From contig NC_010681.1 in the NCBI RefSeq assembly GCF_000020125.1, forward strand, positions 1,674,001-1,738,000: a DNA stretch of 64,000 nt. The letters are read 5' to 3'. This document shows, piece after piece, positions 54,973-64,000 of this stretch. The notes below the pieces were generated by a model. That model saw nothing but the letters and a program-made list of their open reading frames with translations. It was not told the DNA's origin and did not search any database. Every line of letters starts with the position of its first letter. Position 1 is the first letter of the stretch. A program made the translations under genes and the position numbers. This DNA comes from Paraburkholderia phytofirmans PsJN (lineage in GTDB: Bacteria > Pseudomonadota > Gammaproteobacteria > Burkholderiales > Burkholderiaceae).

Positions 54973-56124
54973 TTAACTCCCGCTCTTGGTCACGATGGGC
55001 ACCCACGCGCCATTCTTGACCTGATAAAGCGTCGATGCGCCGCTCTTCAACGCGCCGTTGTTGTCGAAGGAAATCTTGCCGGTCACGCCTTCGAAATCAA
55101 TCGCCTTGAGCGCCGACCGGTAGTCGTTCGGCGAGCTGGACTTGGCCTTTTGCATGGCCTTGATCGCAGCCCAGGCGCCGTCATAACCGAACGGCGCGTA
55201 CGACAGGATATCCACCCCGAAGCGCTTCTTGAACTTCGCGGAGAAATCCTTGCCGCCCGGCAACTGCGCGAGTGGCCGTCCATATTCCCAGGCCATCACG
55301 CCTTCGGCGGAATCGCCCGCAAGCTTGATGAAGTCCTGATCCATCACGCCGCCGCCGCCCACCAGTTGCGCGTTCATGCCCAGCTGCTTCATGCGCTTGG
55401 CAAAGCCCGCCGCCTGCGTGTCCAGTCCGCCGAAGAAGATCAGATCGGCGTTGGTCGATTTGATCTTGGTGATCTGCGTGCTGAAGTCGACCGCTTTGTT
55501 GTCGGTGTACTCACGCGCCACGAGGTTGCCGCCGTGCGCTTTCACCGCTTTCTCGAACTCGTCCGCCTCGCCCTGGCCGAACGCGGTGCGGTCGTCGATG
55601 ATCGCGATGCGCTTGGCCTTGGTCACTTCCACGGCATAGACGCCTGCATTGCCGGCGTTCTGCGCGTCGGTGGAAATCACCATGAAGGTGTTCGCGAAGC
55701 CGCGTCCGGTGATGATCGGATTGGTGGCGGCCGGGTCGATCACCGGAATGCCGGCCTGCTCGTAGACCTGCGAGGCGGGGATCGTCGTGCCCGAGTTGAA
55801 GTGGCCCACCACGGCCGACACGCCCGCGTCGACCAGCTTCTGCGCGGCTTGCACGCCGATGCGCGGGTCGGCCTGATCGTCTTCGGAGACGATCTGGAAT
55901 TGGGCCACCTTATCGCCGATCTTGATCTTTTGCGCGTTGGCTTCTTCCAGCGCGAGCCGGACGCCGTTCTCCAGATCTTTGCCGTAGCCGGCGTTGGCGC
56001 CGGTCAGCGGGGCAGCGAAGCCGATCTTCACCGGCAGGTCGTCGGCGAAGCTGGCCGGCGGCGCGATGGCGAAGATAGCGCCAACGAACAGGGCAAGCGG
56101 TTTCAGCGTGTAGCGAAGACTCAT
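54973..56124 (-). CDS. livJ: Branched-chain amino-acid ABC transporter substrate-binding protein
   Basis: 383 residues from ATG 56124, with GGAAGGAGA upstream. A signal peptide (MSLRYTLKPLALFVGAIFAIAPPASFADD) leads into the Leu/Ile/Val-binding fold: VKIGFAAPLTGANAGYGKDLENGVRLALEEAN, VSAVVGHFNSGTTIPAS and AIIDDRTAFGQGEADEFEKAVKAHGG. It delivers a branched-chain amino acid or related ligand to an ABC permease. No permease or ATPase gene lies next to it in this window, so it works with a transporter encoded elsewhere. Confidence 0.92.
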   Translation of the reverse strand: MSLRYTLKPLALFVGAIFAIAPPASFADDLPVKIGFAAPLTGANAGYGKDLENGVRLALEEANAQKIKIGDKVAQFQIVSEDDQADPRIGVQAAQKLVDAGVSAVVGHFNSGTTIPASQVYEQAGIPVIDPAATNPIITGRGFANTFMVISTDAQNAGNAGVYAVEVTKAKRIAIIDDRTAFGQGEADEFEKAVKAHGGNLVAREYTDNKAVDFSTQITKIKSTNADLIFFGGLDTQAAGFAKRMKQLGMNAQLVGGGGVMDQDFIKLAGDSAEGVMAWEYGRPLAQLPGGKDFSAKFKKRFGVDILSYAPFGYDGAWAAIKAMQKAKSSSPNDYRSALKAIDFEGVTGKISFDNNGALKSGASTLYQVKNGAWVPIVTKSGS

Positions 56125-56709
56125 GGTCTCTCCTTCCATCGACAGTTTCAGGTTGTGAAAGCGGCAAGGCAGTAACGCTGGATCGACGCGCGCGCATGGA
56201 CTTCGCATGGCGCGCATCGAGAGACTACGAATGATCGGTCGCTTTGAACAATGCGGGAATGCGCGCACTTGCGCGGATTTGCGTTCAAGCGGCGATCAAT
56301 CTGGCGCGAATATAGAAAGCCAAATTGGCACCGTCTTGGCATTTCAAGGCGCTTTGAATGAGCATTTCGGCATAGCCCGCGCAGGGCGTACGCTGGCGGC
56401 GTCCCGGCGCGGGTGCGAGGGTGCCGATTGCGGCATATGCTTAAGAGCGCGGCGCGAGCGCGCCGACTGGGTGATGTGGCTGTAGCTGGTGCGGAGCCGT
56501 CGGACGTGCGGCTCATGCGCTAGCGGGACTAAAGCCGTGGTCGGTGCGGCCTTGGCACCGAAGCGGGATTCAACCCGCTAGCCGTGTGACCCCACGCGCC
56601 GAGGCGTGAGTGAATGTGCGGGCAGCGTGACCACCGCGCTACAGCGGAGTGATTCGGCGCCGACAACGCGTCAAAGCAGAAGCGCGCCCCGGCCTCAAAC
56701 TCCAACCGC
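56125..56709. other. Long intergenic region with possible structured RNA
   Basis: 585 bases upstream of livJ without a convincing gene. The part 56400-56660 is unusually rich in nested dyads. The rest, including the livJ promoter near 56130-56330, shows nothing recognisable. Confidence 0.4.
56519..56583. ncRNA. Nested-hairpin element, possible small RNA (strand unknown)
   Basis: GCTAGCGGG (56519) pairs with CCCGCTAGC (56575-56583), and inside it TCGGTGC pairs with GCACCGA (around 56540-56562) to form a bulged rod. It resembles no RNA family I can name. The dyads could also come from repeat-like DNA without a transcript. Confidence 0.25.
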
Positions 56710-57171
56710 TCAATGCTCGCCTTGCTGCCGCAACAACTCTTCACGCAGACGCAGAAGCGGCGCCTTGGTGTCCTCGTCGGCCCACGTGTCGAGATCGTCC
56801 AAGGCACGCTGGCAGCCGTCGAGCACGAGGTCGAGATCCACCGGTATGCCGTTGTTCAGCGCGAACTCGATAGTCTCGGCAAACTGCTGGCATTCGTCCT
56901 CGCCGTACGAGATGTCGAGGTTGTCGGCAATGACTTCGGCGATATTGCTGCGCGCCTTGTCGTCCGGCGTCACCATGTCGACGATGCCGCGCGCCACCGC
57001 CGGCGAGTAGTACAAAGCGATGTCGAGCCACTGGGCCGGATCGAAATCGGCCTGGTCGAACTGGCTCTCGAAGAACTCGATCGCTTCCTGTTCGTGTGCC
57101 TCGTCGGCGTCGACGCTGATGCACAACTGCTCAAAAAATTCTTCCCGCTCGCTGCGGATATAACCGTCCAT
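56710..57171 (-). CDS. Acidic conserved hypothetical protein
   Basis: 153 residues from ATG 57171 (MDGYIRSEREEFFEQLCISVDADEAHEQEAIEFFESQFDQADFDPAQWLDI), with GAGG 6 bases upstream. It is very acidic, all-alpha, with no signal peptide, membrane helix or named domain that I recognise. Length and acidic helical style suggest a small soluble protein of the kind often kept across Burkholderia. It has no operon partner: pdxY starts 58255 and ends 217 bases away on the same strand. Confidence 0.7.
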   Translation of the reverse strand: MDGYIRSEREEFFEQLCISVDADEAHEQEAIEFFESQFDQADFDPAQWLDIALYYSPAVARGIVDMVTPDDKARSNIAEVIADNLDISYGEDECQQFAETIEFALNNGIPVDLDLVLDGCQRALDDLDTWADEDTKAPLLRLREELLRQQGEH

Positions 57172-57388
57172 CGATGCCTCGTTTGCTGAATGCCGGATGC
57201 CTGAAAAAGGCGGCGTGGGCGGGCAGGTGCTTTGTCCACGCGGCACGCATTATAGGACGGCCGGCTGACAGTCGAGCGACGCCGCGCGGATCGGCGCACA
57301 CATGGCGCACATTACGACTTGCTTGGTTGCCCGGATCGGCGCCTGGCCAGCGCTGAGTATTGGCTGAAGCGTCTCGTGGAGCCACCGC

Positions 57389-58255
57389 TTACGCCGTGTC
57401 CGCCACCCATGCATCGAACCACTCGCGCGGCTGCGCGATTTCATTCTGTGCGGCCACCAGTTCGAGCTCATAGCGCCCAGCCTGCCAGGTCGTCTTGACC
57501 ACCGCATTCACGGCGGCCAGCGTGTGTTCGAAGGCCGCGCGAATCGAATCGCCGAGCAGCGTACGCGCGACGAACACCGCGCTCGTCAGATCGCCCACGC
57601 CCACCGGTTGCCGCGCGAACGGATAGAGTGGGCGTTGCCCCATCCACGATTCGCGTTCGGTGACGACCAGCATGTTGAAGCGGTCGGCGGGACTGTTGCG
57701 ATCGAGCAGATGCTTGACCAGCACCAGCTTCGGCCCACGCGCGATGAGTTCGCGGCATGCAGTCACGGCTTCTTCCAGCGTTTCGATCTCGCGGCCCACC
57801 AGACGCTGCAATTCGGTGTGGTTCGGCGCCATGGCGTCGGCCATCTCGGGCATGGTGCGCACGAGAAACTCCTGAATGCCCGGCTCGACCTTGCAGCCGC
57901 TTGCCGCGCCCATCACCGGATCGCAGAAGTACCAGGCGCGCGGATTGGCGGCCTTCACGGCCTTGACGATCTCCAGTACCGACTCCGCCTGTTCGGGCGT
58001 GCCCAGATAGCCGGATAGCACGGCGTCGCAGCGCGGCAGCATGCCGATCGCACCGATGCCGTCGACCAGATCTTCCATTTGCGATCCGTCGATCGCGCTG
58101 CCGGTCCAATGGCCGTATTGCGTGTGGTTCGAGAACTGCACGGTATTGAGCGGCCAGACATTGACGCCGAGCCGACGCATCGGAAACACCGCCGCGCTGT
58201 TGCCGGCGTGACCGAAGACGACATGTGACTGGATGCTCAGAACGTTTTTCGTCAT
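57389..58255 (-). CDS. pdxY: Pyridoxal kinase
   Basis: 288 residues from ATG 58255, matching E. coli PdxY (287). It phosphorylates pyridoxal in vitamin B6 salvage. The ribokinase-fold pattern is clear: [44 protein letters not shown] at the N-terminus, DPVMG, and the anion-hole motif [10 protein letters not shown] near the C-terminus with the catalytic Asp. It stands alone. Confidence 0.94.
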   Translation of the reverse strand: MTKNVLSIQSHVVFGHAGNSAAVFPMRRLGVNVWPLNTVQFSNHTQYGHWTGSAIDGSQMEDLVDGIGAIGMLPRCDAVLSGYLGTPEQAESVLEIVKAVKAANPRAWYFCDPVMGAASGCKVEPGIQEFLVRTMPEMADAMAPNHTELQRLVGREIETLEEAVTACRELIARGPKLVLVKHLLDRNSPADRFNMLVVTERESWMGQRPLYPFARQPVGVGDLTSAVFVARTLLGDSIRAAFEHTLAAVNAVVKTTWQAGRYELELVAAQNEIAQPREWFDAWVADTA

Positions 58256-58538
58256 GGTGTGGCCCGCGCAACGGGTCTGCGCGATCAATGAAAACGGCAA
58301 GGGTGCACCGCGGCGGCGATCCGGCAAGCACCGGACGCCTCATGCGGCAGGATTGCTTCAGATGGTGCGGGAAATCGGCACGCGCTGCATCGTCAGGCAA
58401 CAATACATGAGTTTGCCGCGCGCGAGTCGATCCGTCCCCGAGTTGTTGCGCCGAACCATCAGACGCGCACGCGGCGCATGACGGCTGCGGAGCCGCCCGC
58501 CGCGTGCGAAATGCTGCGCGGTCCGCAGCCGTTCGAAC

Positions 58539-59999
58539 TCAGGCGAGCTCGCGATACAACGCCAGATAACGCTCTGCCGAGGCGCCCCAGCCGAAGTCCT
58601 GGCGCATCGCGCGCCGTTGCGTCGCTTTCCATTCGGTGCGGCGCCCATAGAGCGCGAACGCGCGGCGGATGGCCGCGCCGATCCCCTTCGGCTCGAATCG
58701 TTCGAACACGAAACCGGTGGCGAGGTCGTCGGCGAGATTTTCGAGCGACGCGTCCACTACCGTGTCCGCAAGGCCGCCCACGCAATGCACCAGCGGCAGC
58801 GATCCATAGGCCAGCGCATACAGTTGCGTGAGACCGCATGGCTCGAAACGCGAGGGCACCGCGATCACGTCGCTGCCCGCGACGATCGTATGCGCGAGCG
58901 TTTCATCGAAGCCCAGCTCCACCGCCACGGACTCGGGATGCGTATGCGCGACGCGTTCCAAACCGTTCTCCAGCGCCGGGTCGCCGGTGCCGAACACGAC
59001 CAGCTGCCCGCCGTGTTTGATGATTTCCGGCACGGCTTCGAGCAGCAGGTCGAGGCCTTTCTGCTCGGTCAGCCGGCTTACCACGCCGAACAGCAGCGCG
59101 TCGCTTTTCTGCGCGAGACCGAAGCGTTTTTGCAGCGCTTCCTTGCACGCAAGCTTGCCCGCGAGCCGCGTCGCGGTGTAGTGATTTTCGAGCAGCGTAT
59201 CGGTGCCGGGACACCAGACCGTGTAGTCGACGCCGTTCAGAATGCCGCTCAGATCGTGCGCGCGATGGCGCAGCAAACCGTCGAGGCCGCCACCCTGGGC
59301 GAGCGTCTGGATTTCGCGTGCATAGGTTGGGCTGACGGTGGTGATGCGGTCGCTGTAGTAGAGCCCCGCCTTGAGAAACGACATCTGTCCATAGAACTCG
59401 ACGCCGTGCACGCTGAAAAAATCGTCCGGCAGGCCGAGCTGACCGAACTGGTGCGCGGGAAACACGCCCTGATACGCGAGGTTGTGCACCGTGAAGACGC
59501 TGCGCGCGAAGCGCTTGCCATGCTGGCGCTCAGCCGCCTTCAGATAGGCCGGCGCAAGCCCCGCGTGCCAGTCGTGCGCGTGAATGATTTGCGGCGACCA
59601 CGCCGGGTCCAGTTGCTGCGCGAGTTGCGCGGCGACCCAGCCGAGCAGCGCGAAGCGCTGAGCGTTGTCGCCGTAAGGCACGTGCTCGTCGTTCAGATAC
59701 GGATTGCCGGGCCGGTCGTACAGCGTGGCCGCGCGGATCACATAGACGACCAGGCCGTTCGATGCCAGCGTGCCCCGTTCGAGCGTGACGCCCGGCGCGT
59801 CGAAGCGGCGGCCGAGTTGCGCGACCGGCGTCAGGTCGGTCAGGCCGGCGACCACCGCCGGAAAGCCGGGCAATAGCACGCGCACATCGGCGCCGCGCTC
59901 GATCAGCGCGGGCGGCAATGCGCCCGCGACGTCGGCGAGACCGCCCGTTTTGAGAAGGGGATACAGCTCGCTTGCGACGTGCAGGGCGCGAATCGTCAT
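58539..59999 (-). CDS. glgA: Glycogen synthase (ADP-glucose)
   Basis: 486 residues, GT5 GT-B fold. The N-terminal ADP-glucose-binding segment is HVASELYPLLKTGGLADVAGALP (KTGGL motif), the body contains FTVHNLAYQGVFPA, and the C-terminal catalytic motif is SRFEPCGLTQLYALAYGSLPLV. It extends alpha-1,4-glucan from ADP-glucose. glgC lies 63 bases upstream on the same strand, so both should be co-transcribed from the glgC promoter. Confidence 0.95.
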   Translation of the reverse strand: MTIRALHVASELYPLLKTGGLADVAGALPPALIERGADVRVLLPGFPAVVAGLTDLTPVAQLGRRFDAPGVTLERGTLASNGLVVYVIRAATLYDRPGNPYLNDEHVPYGDNAQRFALLGWVAAQLAQQLDPAWSPQIIHAHDWHAGLAPAYLKAAERQHGKRFARSVFTVHNLAYQGVFPAHQFGQLGLPDDFFSVHGVEFYGQMSFLKAGLYYSDRITTVSPTYAREIQTLAQGGGLDGLLRHRAHDLSGILNGVDYTVWCPGTDTLLENHYTATRLAGKLACKEALQKRFGLAQKSDALLFGVVSRLTEQKGLDLLLEAVPEIIKHGGQLVVFGTGDPALENGLERVAHTHPESVAVELGFDETLAHTIVAGSDVIAVPSRFEPCGLTQLYALAYGSLPLVHCVGGLADTVVDASLENLADDLATGFVFERFEPKGIGAAIRRAFALYGRRTEWKATQRRAMRQDFGWGASAERYLALYRELA

Positions 60000-60062
60000 A
60001 GGCTCCGTCTCTGTCCTGTTGGTTCGGGTTGGGCGCGGCTGAGCCGCCGGCAGCCGGCCTGG

Positions 60063-61325
60063 CTAGACCTTCTGCCGCAGCGCTTCAGGCGTGACCAGCA
60101 CGACGCCGTCGTCGGTACGGTAGAAGCGCTCGGCGTCGCTCACCGGATCTTCGCCGATCACCGTGCCCTCCGGTATCGCGCAGCCGCGGTCTATCACCAC
60201 TTTCTGCAGCCGGCAGCTCGCGCCGACGGTGACCTGCGGCAACAAGACTGCCTCATTGATGTTACAGAACGAACTCACTTTCACATTCGACGAGAGCACC
60301 GAGCGCGAAATCTGCGAGCCCGAGATCACGCAGCCGCCGCACACGATCAGATTATTGCCCGAGCCTTGCAAGCCCTTCATGTCGCGCACGAACTTGGCGG
60401 GCGGCAACTGCTCCTGGTACGTCCAGATCGGCCAGTTGCGGTCGTAGAGATCGAGCGTCGGGATGGTGGAGGCGAGGTCGAGATTGGCGGCCCAGTAGGC
60501 GTCGATCGTGCCGACATCGCGCCAGTACGGCTCCACGTTCGGATCCGACGACACGCACGACATGCTGAACGGATGCGCGATCGCCGTGCCTTGCGTGACC
60601 ACGCGCGGCAGGATGTCCTTGCCGAAGTCGTGATCGGTGTCGATGGTGGAGATGTTCTCTTCCAGCAGCGAATACAGATAATCCGCGCTGAACACGTAGA
60701 TGCCCATGCTGGCCAGCGCCGTATCCGGGCGGCCCGGAATGCAGGGCGGATCGGCGGGCTTTTCCAGGAAGTCGGTCACGCGGCGGTTTGCATCGACGTG
60801 CATCACGCCGAAGGCCACCGCCTCCATGCGCGGCACCTCGATACAGCCGACCGTGCAATCCGCGCCGCTTTCGGCGTGGTCGGCGATCATGCGCGTGTAG
60901 TCCATCTTGTAGATGTGGTCGCCCGCCAGCACCACCACGTATTTCGGCCGGATCGAACGGATGATGTCGAGGTTCTGGAAGACGGCGTCCGCCGTGCCGC
61001 GATACCAGTGCGCGCCTTCCACGCGCTGCTGCGCGGGCCACAAGTCGATGAATTCGCCCATCTCGCCGCGCAGGAAACTCCAGCCGCGCTGCAAGTGGCG
61101 CAAGAGCGAGTGCGCCTTGTATTGCGTGACGACCGCGATGCGGCGGATGCCGGAGTTCAGACAGTTGGAGAGGGCGAAATCGATGATCCGGTATTTGCCG
61201 CCGAAGTGCACCGCCGGCTTGACGCGTTTGTTGGTAAGCGGCCCGAGCCGCGTGCCCCGTCCGCCCGCAAGGACGATGGCGAGGGTAGTGCGTTGCAGAT
61301 CGTTCAGCCGTGCCGGAGTGTCCAT
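60063..61325 (-). CDS. glgC: Glucose-1-phosphate adenylyltransferase
   Basis: 420 residues from ATG 61325, with CAGGAGAC upstream; a much longer in-frame extension to 61934 is not coding. It makes ADP-glucose for glycogen. The nucleotidyltransferase motif is [52 protein letters not shown] and [13 protein letters not shown] are active-site blocks, and the C-terminal left-handed beta-helix is present ([16 protein letters not shown]). glgA follows; glgB, glgX or glgP are not in the window. Confidence 0.95.
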   Translation of the reverse strand: MDTPARLNDLQRTTLAIVLAGGRGTRLGPLTNKRVKPAVHFGGKYRIIDFALSNCLNSGIRRIAVVTQYKAHSLLRHLQRGWSFLRGEMGEFIDLWPAQQRVEGAHWYRGTADAVFQNLDIIRSIRPKYVVVLAGDHIYKMDYTRMIADHAESGADCTVGCIEVPRMEAVAFGVMHVDANRRVTDFLEKPADPPCIPGRPDTALASMGIYVFSADYLYSLLEENISTIDTDHDFGKDILPRVVTQGTAIAHPFSMSCVSSDPNVEPYWRDVGTIDAYWAANLDLASTIPTLDLYDRNWPIWTYQEQLPPAKFVRDMKGLQGSGNNLIVCGGCVISGSQISRSVLSSNVKVSSFCNINEAVLLPQVTVGASCRLQKVVIDRGCAIPEGTVIGEDPVSDAERFYRTDDGVVLVTPEALRQKV

Positions 61326-61731
61326 GTCTGTCTCCTGATTAGTATGCCCCGGATGGGTGGTTCGCTTGCTCTCCACTGATGAATCGTGCTGCGCGCCGGC
61401 ACCGTCTTCGCGGGCCCGTCTGCTAGTTCTAGCACTGATTTGCCGCGCACGCGTAGTCAGAATTGTGCGGGTGCCGCTCGTGCGCCCCCATTGCGCACGA
61501 TCAACCCTTGCACCGCTACGATCCGTGCGCCACGACACACATAGAGCGTGAGGCGATGCACCGCAATATGCGTGCCACACGCGTCGTGGCGCTGTCGGCT
61601 TGTGTCGGCGGGAGCAGAGGCGGGCCATGCATCGTAGAATCGTGCGCTTCCGGCCGGAGGTGTTGGGCGCTGGTCTCACCGTGCGTTTGCCGCGCATGCC
61701 TCTCCGCGTTTTCCTTTTAGAAAAAACCTCA
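61326..61731. other. Divergent intergenic region between glgC and the secreted hydrolase
   Basis: 406 bases holding the promoters of glgC (minus) and the hydrolase (plus). No clear operator, repeat or RNA structure stands out. Short frames through it are shadows. Confidence 0.4.
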
Positions 61732-62847
61732 ATGAGTTTTCGCCGCCTGTCTTTGCTCGCCACGTTGAGCGCTTGCGCGCTAGCCGCGACCTCCATGCCC
61801 GCTGTTTTTGCGGCTTCCGCCGCCACGCCTGCGAGCGTCGAAGCGCAGAGTCCGGCCGACCAGGCCGCTTCCGCCACCACGAGCGTCACGGGCGATACCG
61901 GCCCGGCGTACGGCGCCGAGTTGCAGGGCTTCAACTACCCGGCGCCAGTCAGCCAGTACGACTTCACTTCGCAAGGGGTGGCGCTGCATATGGCGTACAT
62001 GGATATCAAACCGGTCAAGGCGAATGGCCGCACGGCGGTGCTGCTGCACGGCAAGAACTTCTGCGCGGCGACGTGGGACGCGACCATTCATCGGCTGAGC
62101 GATGCCGGCTATCGCGTGATCGCGCCGGACCAGATCGGCTTTTGCAAGTCGAGCAAGCCTGAGCACTATCAGTACAGTTTTCAACAGCTCGCGCGCAATA
62201 CGCATGCGTTGCTGCAATCGCTCGGCGTGACCGACGCGACCGTGATCGGGCATTCCACCGGCGGCATGCTGGCGATCCGCTACGCGCTGATGTATCCGCG
62301 CGAGACGCAGCAACTGGTGCTGGTCAACCCGATCGGTCTGGAGGACTGGAAGGCGAAGGGTGTGCCCTCGCTGTCCGTGGACCAGTGGTATGCGCGCGAG
62401 TTGAAGACGACCGCCGAAAGCATTCGCCGCTACGAGCAGTCCACCTACTACGCGGGACAATGGCGCGCGAGCTACGAACCGTGGGTGCAGATGCTGGCGG
62501 GCATGTATCGCGGTCCGGGCAAACAGATCGTCGCGTGGAATTCCGCGCTGCTGTACGACATGATTTACACGCAACCGGTGGTGTACGAACTGGGGCAATT
62601 GAGCATGCCGACGCTGCTGCTGATCGGCCAGAAAGACACCACGGCGATCGCCAAGGACGCTGCGCCGGCCGAAGTGCGCGCAAAACTCGGCCATTATCCG
62701 GAGCTCGGCAAGGCCGCCGCAAAGGCGATCCCGCACGCGACGCTCGTCGAATTCGCGGAGTTGGGGCACGCACCGCAGATGCAGGATCCGCAGGCGTTTC
62801 ATAAAGCGTTGCTGGCCGGTCTCGCGGCGGTGCCGGCCAACCATTGA
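61732..62847 (+). CDS. Secreted alpha/beta-hydrolase
   Basis: 371 residues from ATG 61732. A signal peptide ([29 protein letters not shown]) and a 45-residue Ala/Ser-rich stretch precede an alpha/beta-hydrolase domain: oxyanion loop [13 protein letters not shown], nucleophile elbow [14 protein letters not shown] and C-terminal catalytic His in [11 protein letters not shown]. The NFCAATW block is typical of a broad lineage of bacterial hydrolases of unknown substrate. No ribosome site is obvious. A strong bidirectional terminator follows at 62882. Confidence 0.85.
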   Translation: MSFRRLSLLATLSACALAATSMPAVFAASAATPASVEAQSPADQAASATTSVTGDTGPAYGAELQGFNYPAPVSQYDFTSQGVALHMAYMDIKPVKANGRTAVLLHGKNFCAATWDATIHRLSDAGYRVIAPDQIGFCKSSKPEHYQYSFQQLARNTHALLQSLGVTDATVIGHSTGGMLAIRYALMYPRETQQLVLVNPIGLEDWKAKGVPSLSVDQWYARELKTTAESIRRYEQSTYYAGQWRASYEPWVQMLAGMYRGPGKQIVAWNSALLYDMIYTQPVVYELGQLSMPTLLLIGQKDTTAIAKDAAPAEVRAKLGHYPELGKAAAKAIPHATLVEFAELGHAPQMQDPQAFHKALLAGLAAVPANH

Positions 62848-62881
62848 ATCGACGGGCGCGACCGGGTCACCCACATCGACA

Positions 62882-62910
62882 AAAAAGGGCAGCCACGGGC
62901 TGCCCTTTTT
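62882..62910. terminator. Bidirectional Rho-independent terminator
   Basis: A perfect 13-bp stem AAAAAGGGCAGCC / GGCTGCCCTTTTT with a 3-base loop lies between the convergent ends at 62847 and 62936. T-runs exist in both directions. Confidence 0.9.
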
Positions 62911-62935
62911 ACATTCTCCGACGGAGTTACCTGTC

Positions 62936-63931
62936 TTATTTGCCGCCCGCCAACTCCTCACGCACTTGCGCGCCGATCTCGAATGAGCGCAGCCGCGCCT
63001 TGTGATCGTAGATCTGCGCGGTCAGCATCAATTCATCGGCGCCGGTTTGCTCGATGACCGACTTCAAGCCTTCGCGCACGGTATCGCGATCGCCCATCAC
63101 AGTGCACGCGAGCGAGTGCGCCACACCATTCAATTCCATCTCCGAAGCCTCGAGCCGTTCGACCGGCGGTTGCAACTGACCCGGCGTGCCGCGTCGCAGA
63201 TTGATGAACTGCTGCTGCAACGAGGTGAAAAGGCGTTTTGCTTCGTCGTTCGTATCCGCGGCGAACAGATTCACGCCGACCATCGCATGCGGTTTATCGA
63301 GCGTGGCCGACGGACGGAATTGCGACCGATACACCTGCAACGCCGTGAGCATATAGTCCGGCGCGAAATGCGATGCGAAGGCGAACGGCAGGCCGAGCGC
63401 CGCCGCGAGTTGCGCGCTGAAGAGCGAGGAGCCGAGCAGCCACAGCGGAACGTTCAGCCCCGCGCCGGGCACCGCGCGAATGCGCTGGCCCGGCACGGGG
63501 TCGGCGAAATAGCGCTGCAATTCGACCACGTCGTCAGGGAACGAGTCCGCGCTATTTTGCAGGTCGCGGCGCAACGCGCGCGCGGTGCTCTGATCGGTGC
63601 CGGGCGCGCGGCCGAGGCCCAGGTCGATACGGCCGGGATAAAGCGACGCGAGCGTGCCGAACTGTTCGGCGATGACGAGCGGCGCATGGTTCGGCAGCAT
63701 GATGCCGCCCGAGCCGACGCGGATCGTTTTCGTGCCGCCCGCGACATAGCCGATCACCACCGAAGTCGCGGCGCTGGCAATGCCCGTCATGTTGTGATGT
63801 TCCGCGAGCCAGAAGCGGCGGTAGTTCCATTTTTCCGCGTGCTGCGCGAGGTCGAGCGTATTCCTGAACGCGTCGGCCGGTGTGGCGCCCGCGGTGACCG
63901 GCGAGAGGTCGAGGACCGAGAAGGGGATCAT
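62936..63931 (-). CDS. LLM-class (luciferase-like) flavin-dependent monooxygenase
   Basis: 331 residues from ATG 63931 ([55 protein letters not shown]). It has the bacterial luciferase TIM-barrel family opening of the YhbW/MsnO8 group, with [40 protein letters not shown]. It probably uses reduced FMN and oxygen; the substrate is unknown. The end converges with the hydrolase and the strong terminator. Only a short stretch of upstream sequence is visible. Confidence 0.9.
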   Translation of the reverse strand: MIPFSVLDLSPVTAGATPADAFRNTLDLAQHAEKWNYRRFWLAEHHNMTGIASAATSVVIGYVAGGTKTIRVGSGGIMLPNHAPLVIAEQFGTLASLYPGRIDLGLGRAPGTDQSTARALRRDLQNSADSFPDDVVELQRYFADPVPGQRIRAVPGAGLNVPLWLLGSSLFSAQLAAALGLPFAFASHFAPDYMLTALQVYRSQFRPSATLDKPHAMVGVNLFAADTNDEAKRLFTSLQQQFINLRRGTPGQLQPPVERLEASEMELNGVAHSLACTVMGDRDTVREGLKSVIEQTGADELMLTAQIYDHKARLRSFEIGAQVREELAGGK

Positions 63932-64000
63932 TGTCTGTTCACTTGTTGTTTCCGGCGCTGTCGCGCGATGGGGCATTCTCGCAAAGGTTGTGCTTTTCTG

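Noticed and set aside
56480..56525. Possible group II intron domain V remnant (GAGCCG...CGTGCGGCTC)
   Set aside because: The match is partial, the expected flanking triad and the intron-encoded protein are missing.
1..64000. CRISPR arrays, tRNA/rRNA genes, insertion sequences and prophage
   Set aside because: No regularly spaced repeats, no tRNA-like cloverleaf, no rRNA sequence and no transposase, integrase or phage genes were found by reading both strands.

Overview
The window is a 64 kb piece of a GC-rich proteobacterial chromosome. Gene content and style fit a Burkholderiaceae genome, most likely Paraburkholderia: a Pel exopolysaccharide operon, a five-step histidine-utilisation operon under a HutC repressor, many LysR regulators, an Irl/Cop-type two-component system, and an intergenic repeat family that I recall as common in Paraburkholderia. 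The genus is inferred from family knowledge, not from a search.

Layout. Bases 1-7480 hold a Pel operon entered inside pelB (pelB-C-D-E-F-G), with short or overlapping gene junctions. It continues in the same direction into two secreted galactosaminidase-type hydrolases (7617-9766), a UDP-hexose 4-epimerase with a Cys gatekeeper (9801-10823) and glmS (10887-12704). Together these look like polymer synthesis, secretion and trimming plus a dedicated UDP-HexNAc supply. A near-perfect LexA box at 12984 precedes two small unknown genes. Then come a secreted hydrolase, an HD-GYP-like/LuxR fusion regulator, an argO/argP divergent pair, a beta-carbonic anhydrase, an Irl/Cop-type two-component system with a pair of related upstream operator-like sites, and a type II NADH dehydrogenase.

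From 23.6 to 33.7 kb lies a catabolic and transport block: LysR, NCS1 permease, amine-oxidising flavoprotein, cupin, aldehyde dehydrogenase, LysR, M20 amidohydrolase and MFS carrier. It ends in a large inverted repeat (33722-34544) between two convergent MFS genes. Next are a PRC-barrel lipoprotein, an NCS2 purine permease, an ArsR/SRPBCC/DUF899 operon with an operator over the start codon, and an SDR/LysR divergent pair.

Bases 43-51.5 kb are a complete hut operon (hutH-C-U-D-I-F-G) with HutC-type palindromes ahead of hutH. The remainder holds a tiny His-rich secreted protein missed by length cut-offs (51722-51859), a helix-turn-helix-like protein, a DUF3857/transglutaminase protein, an orphan LivJ-type binding protein, pdxY, glgC-glgA, a secreted alpha/beta hydrolase and a luciferase-like monooxygenase. 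I saw no rRNA, tRNA, CRISPR array, insertion sequence or prophage.
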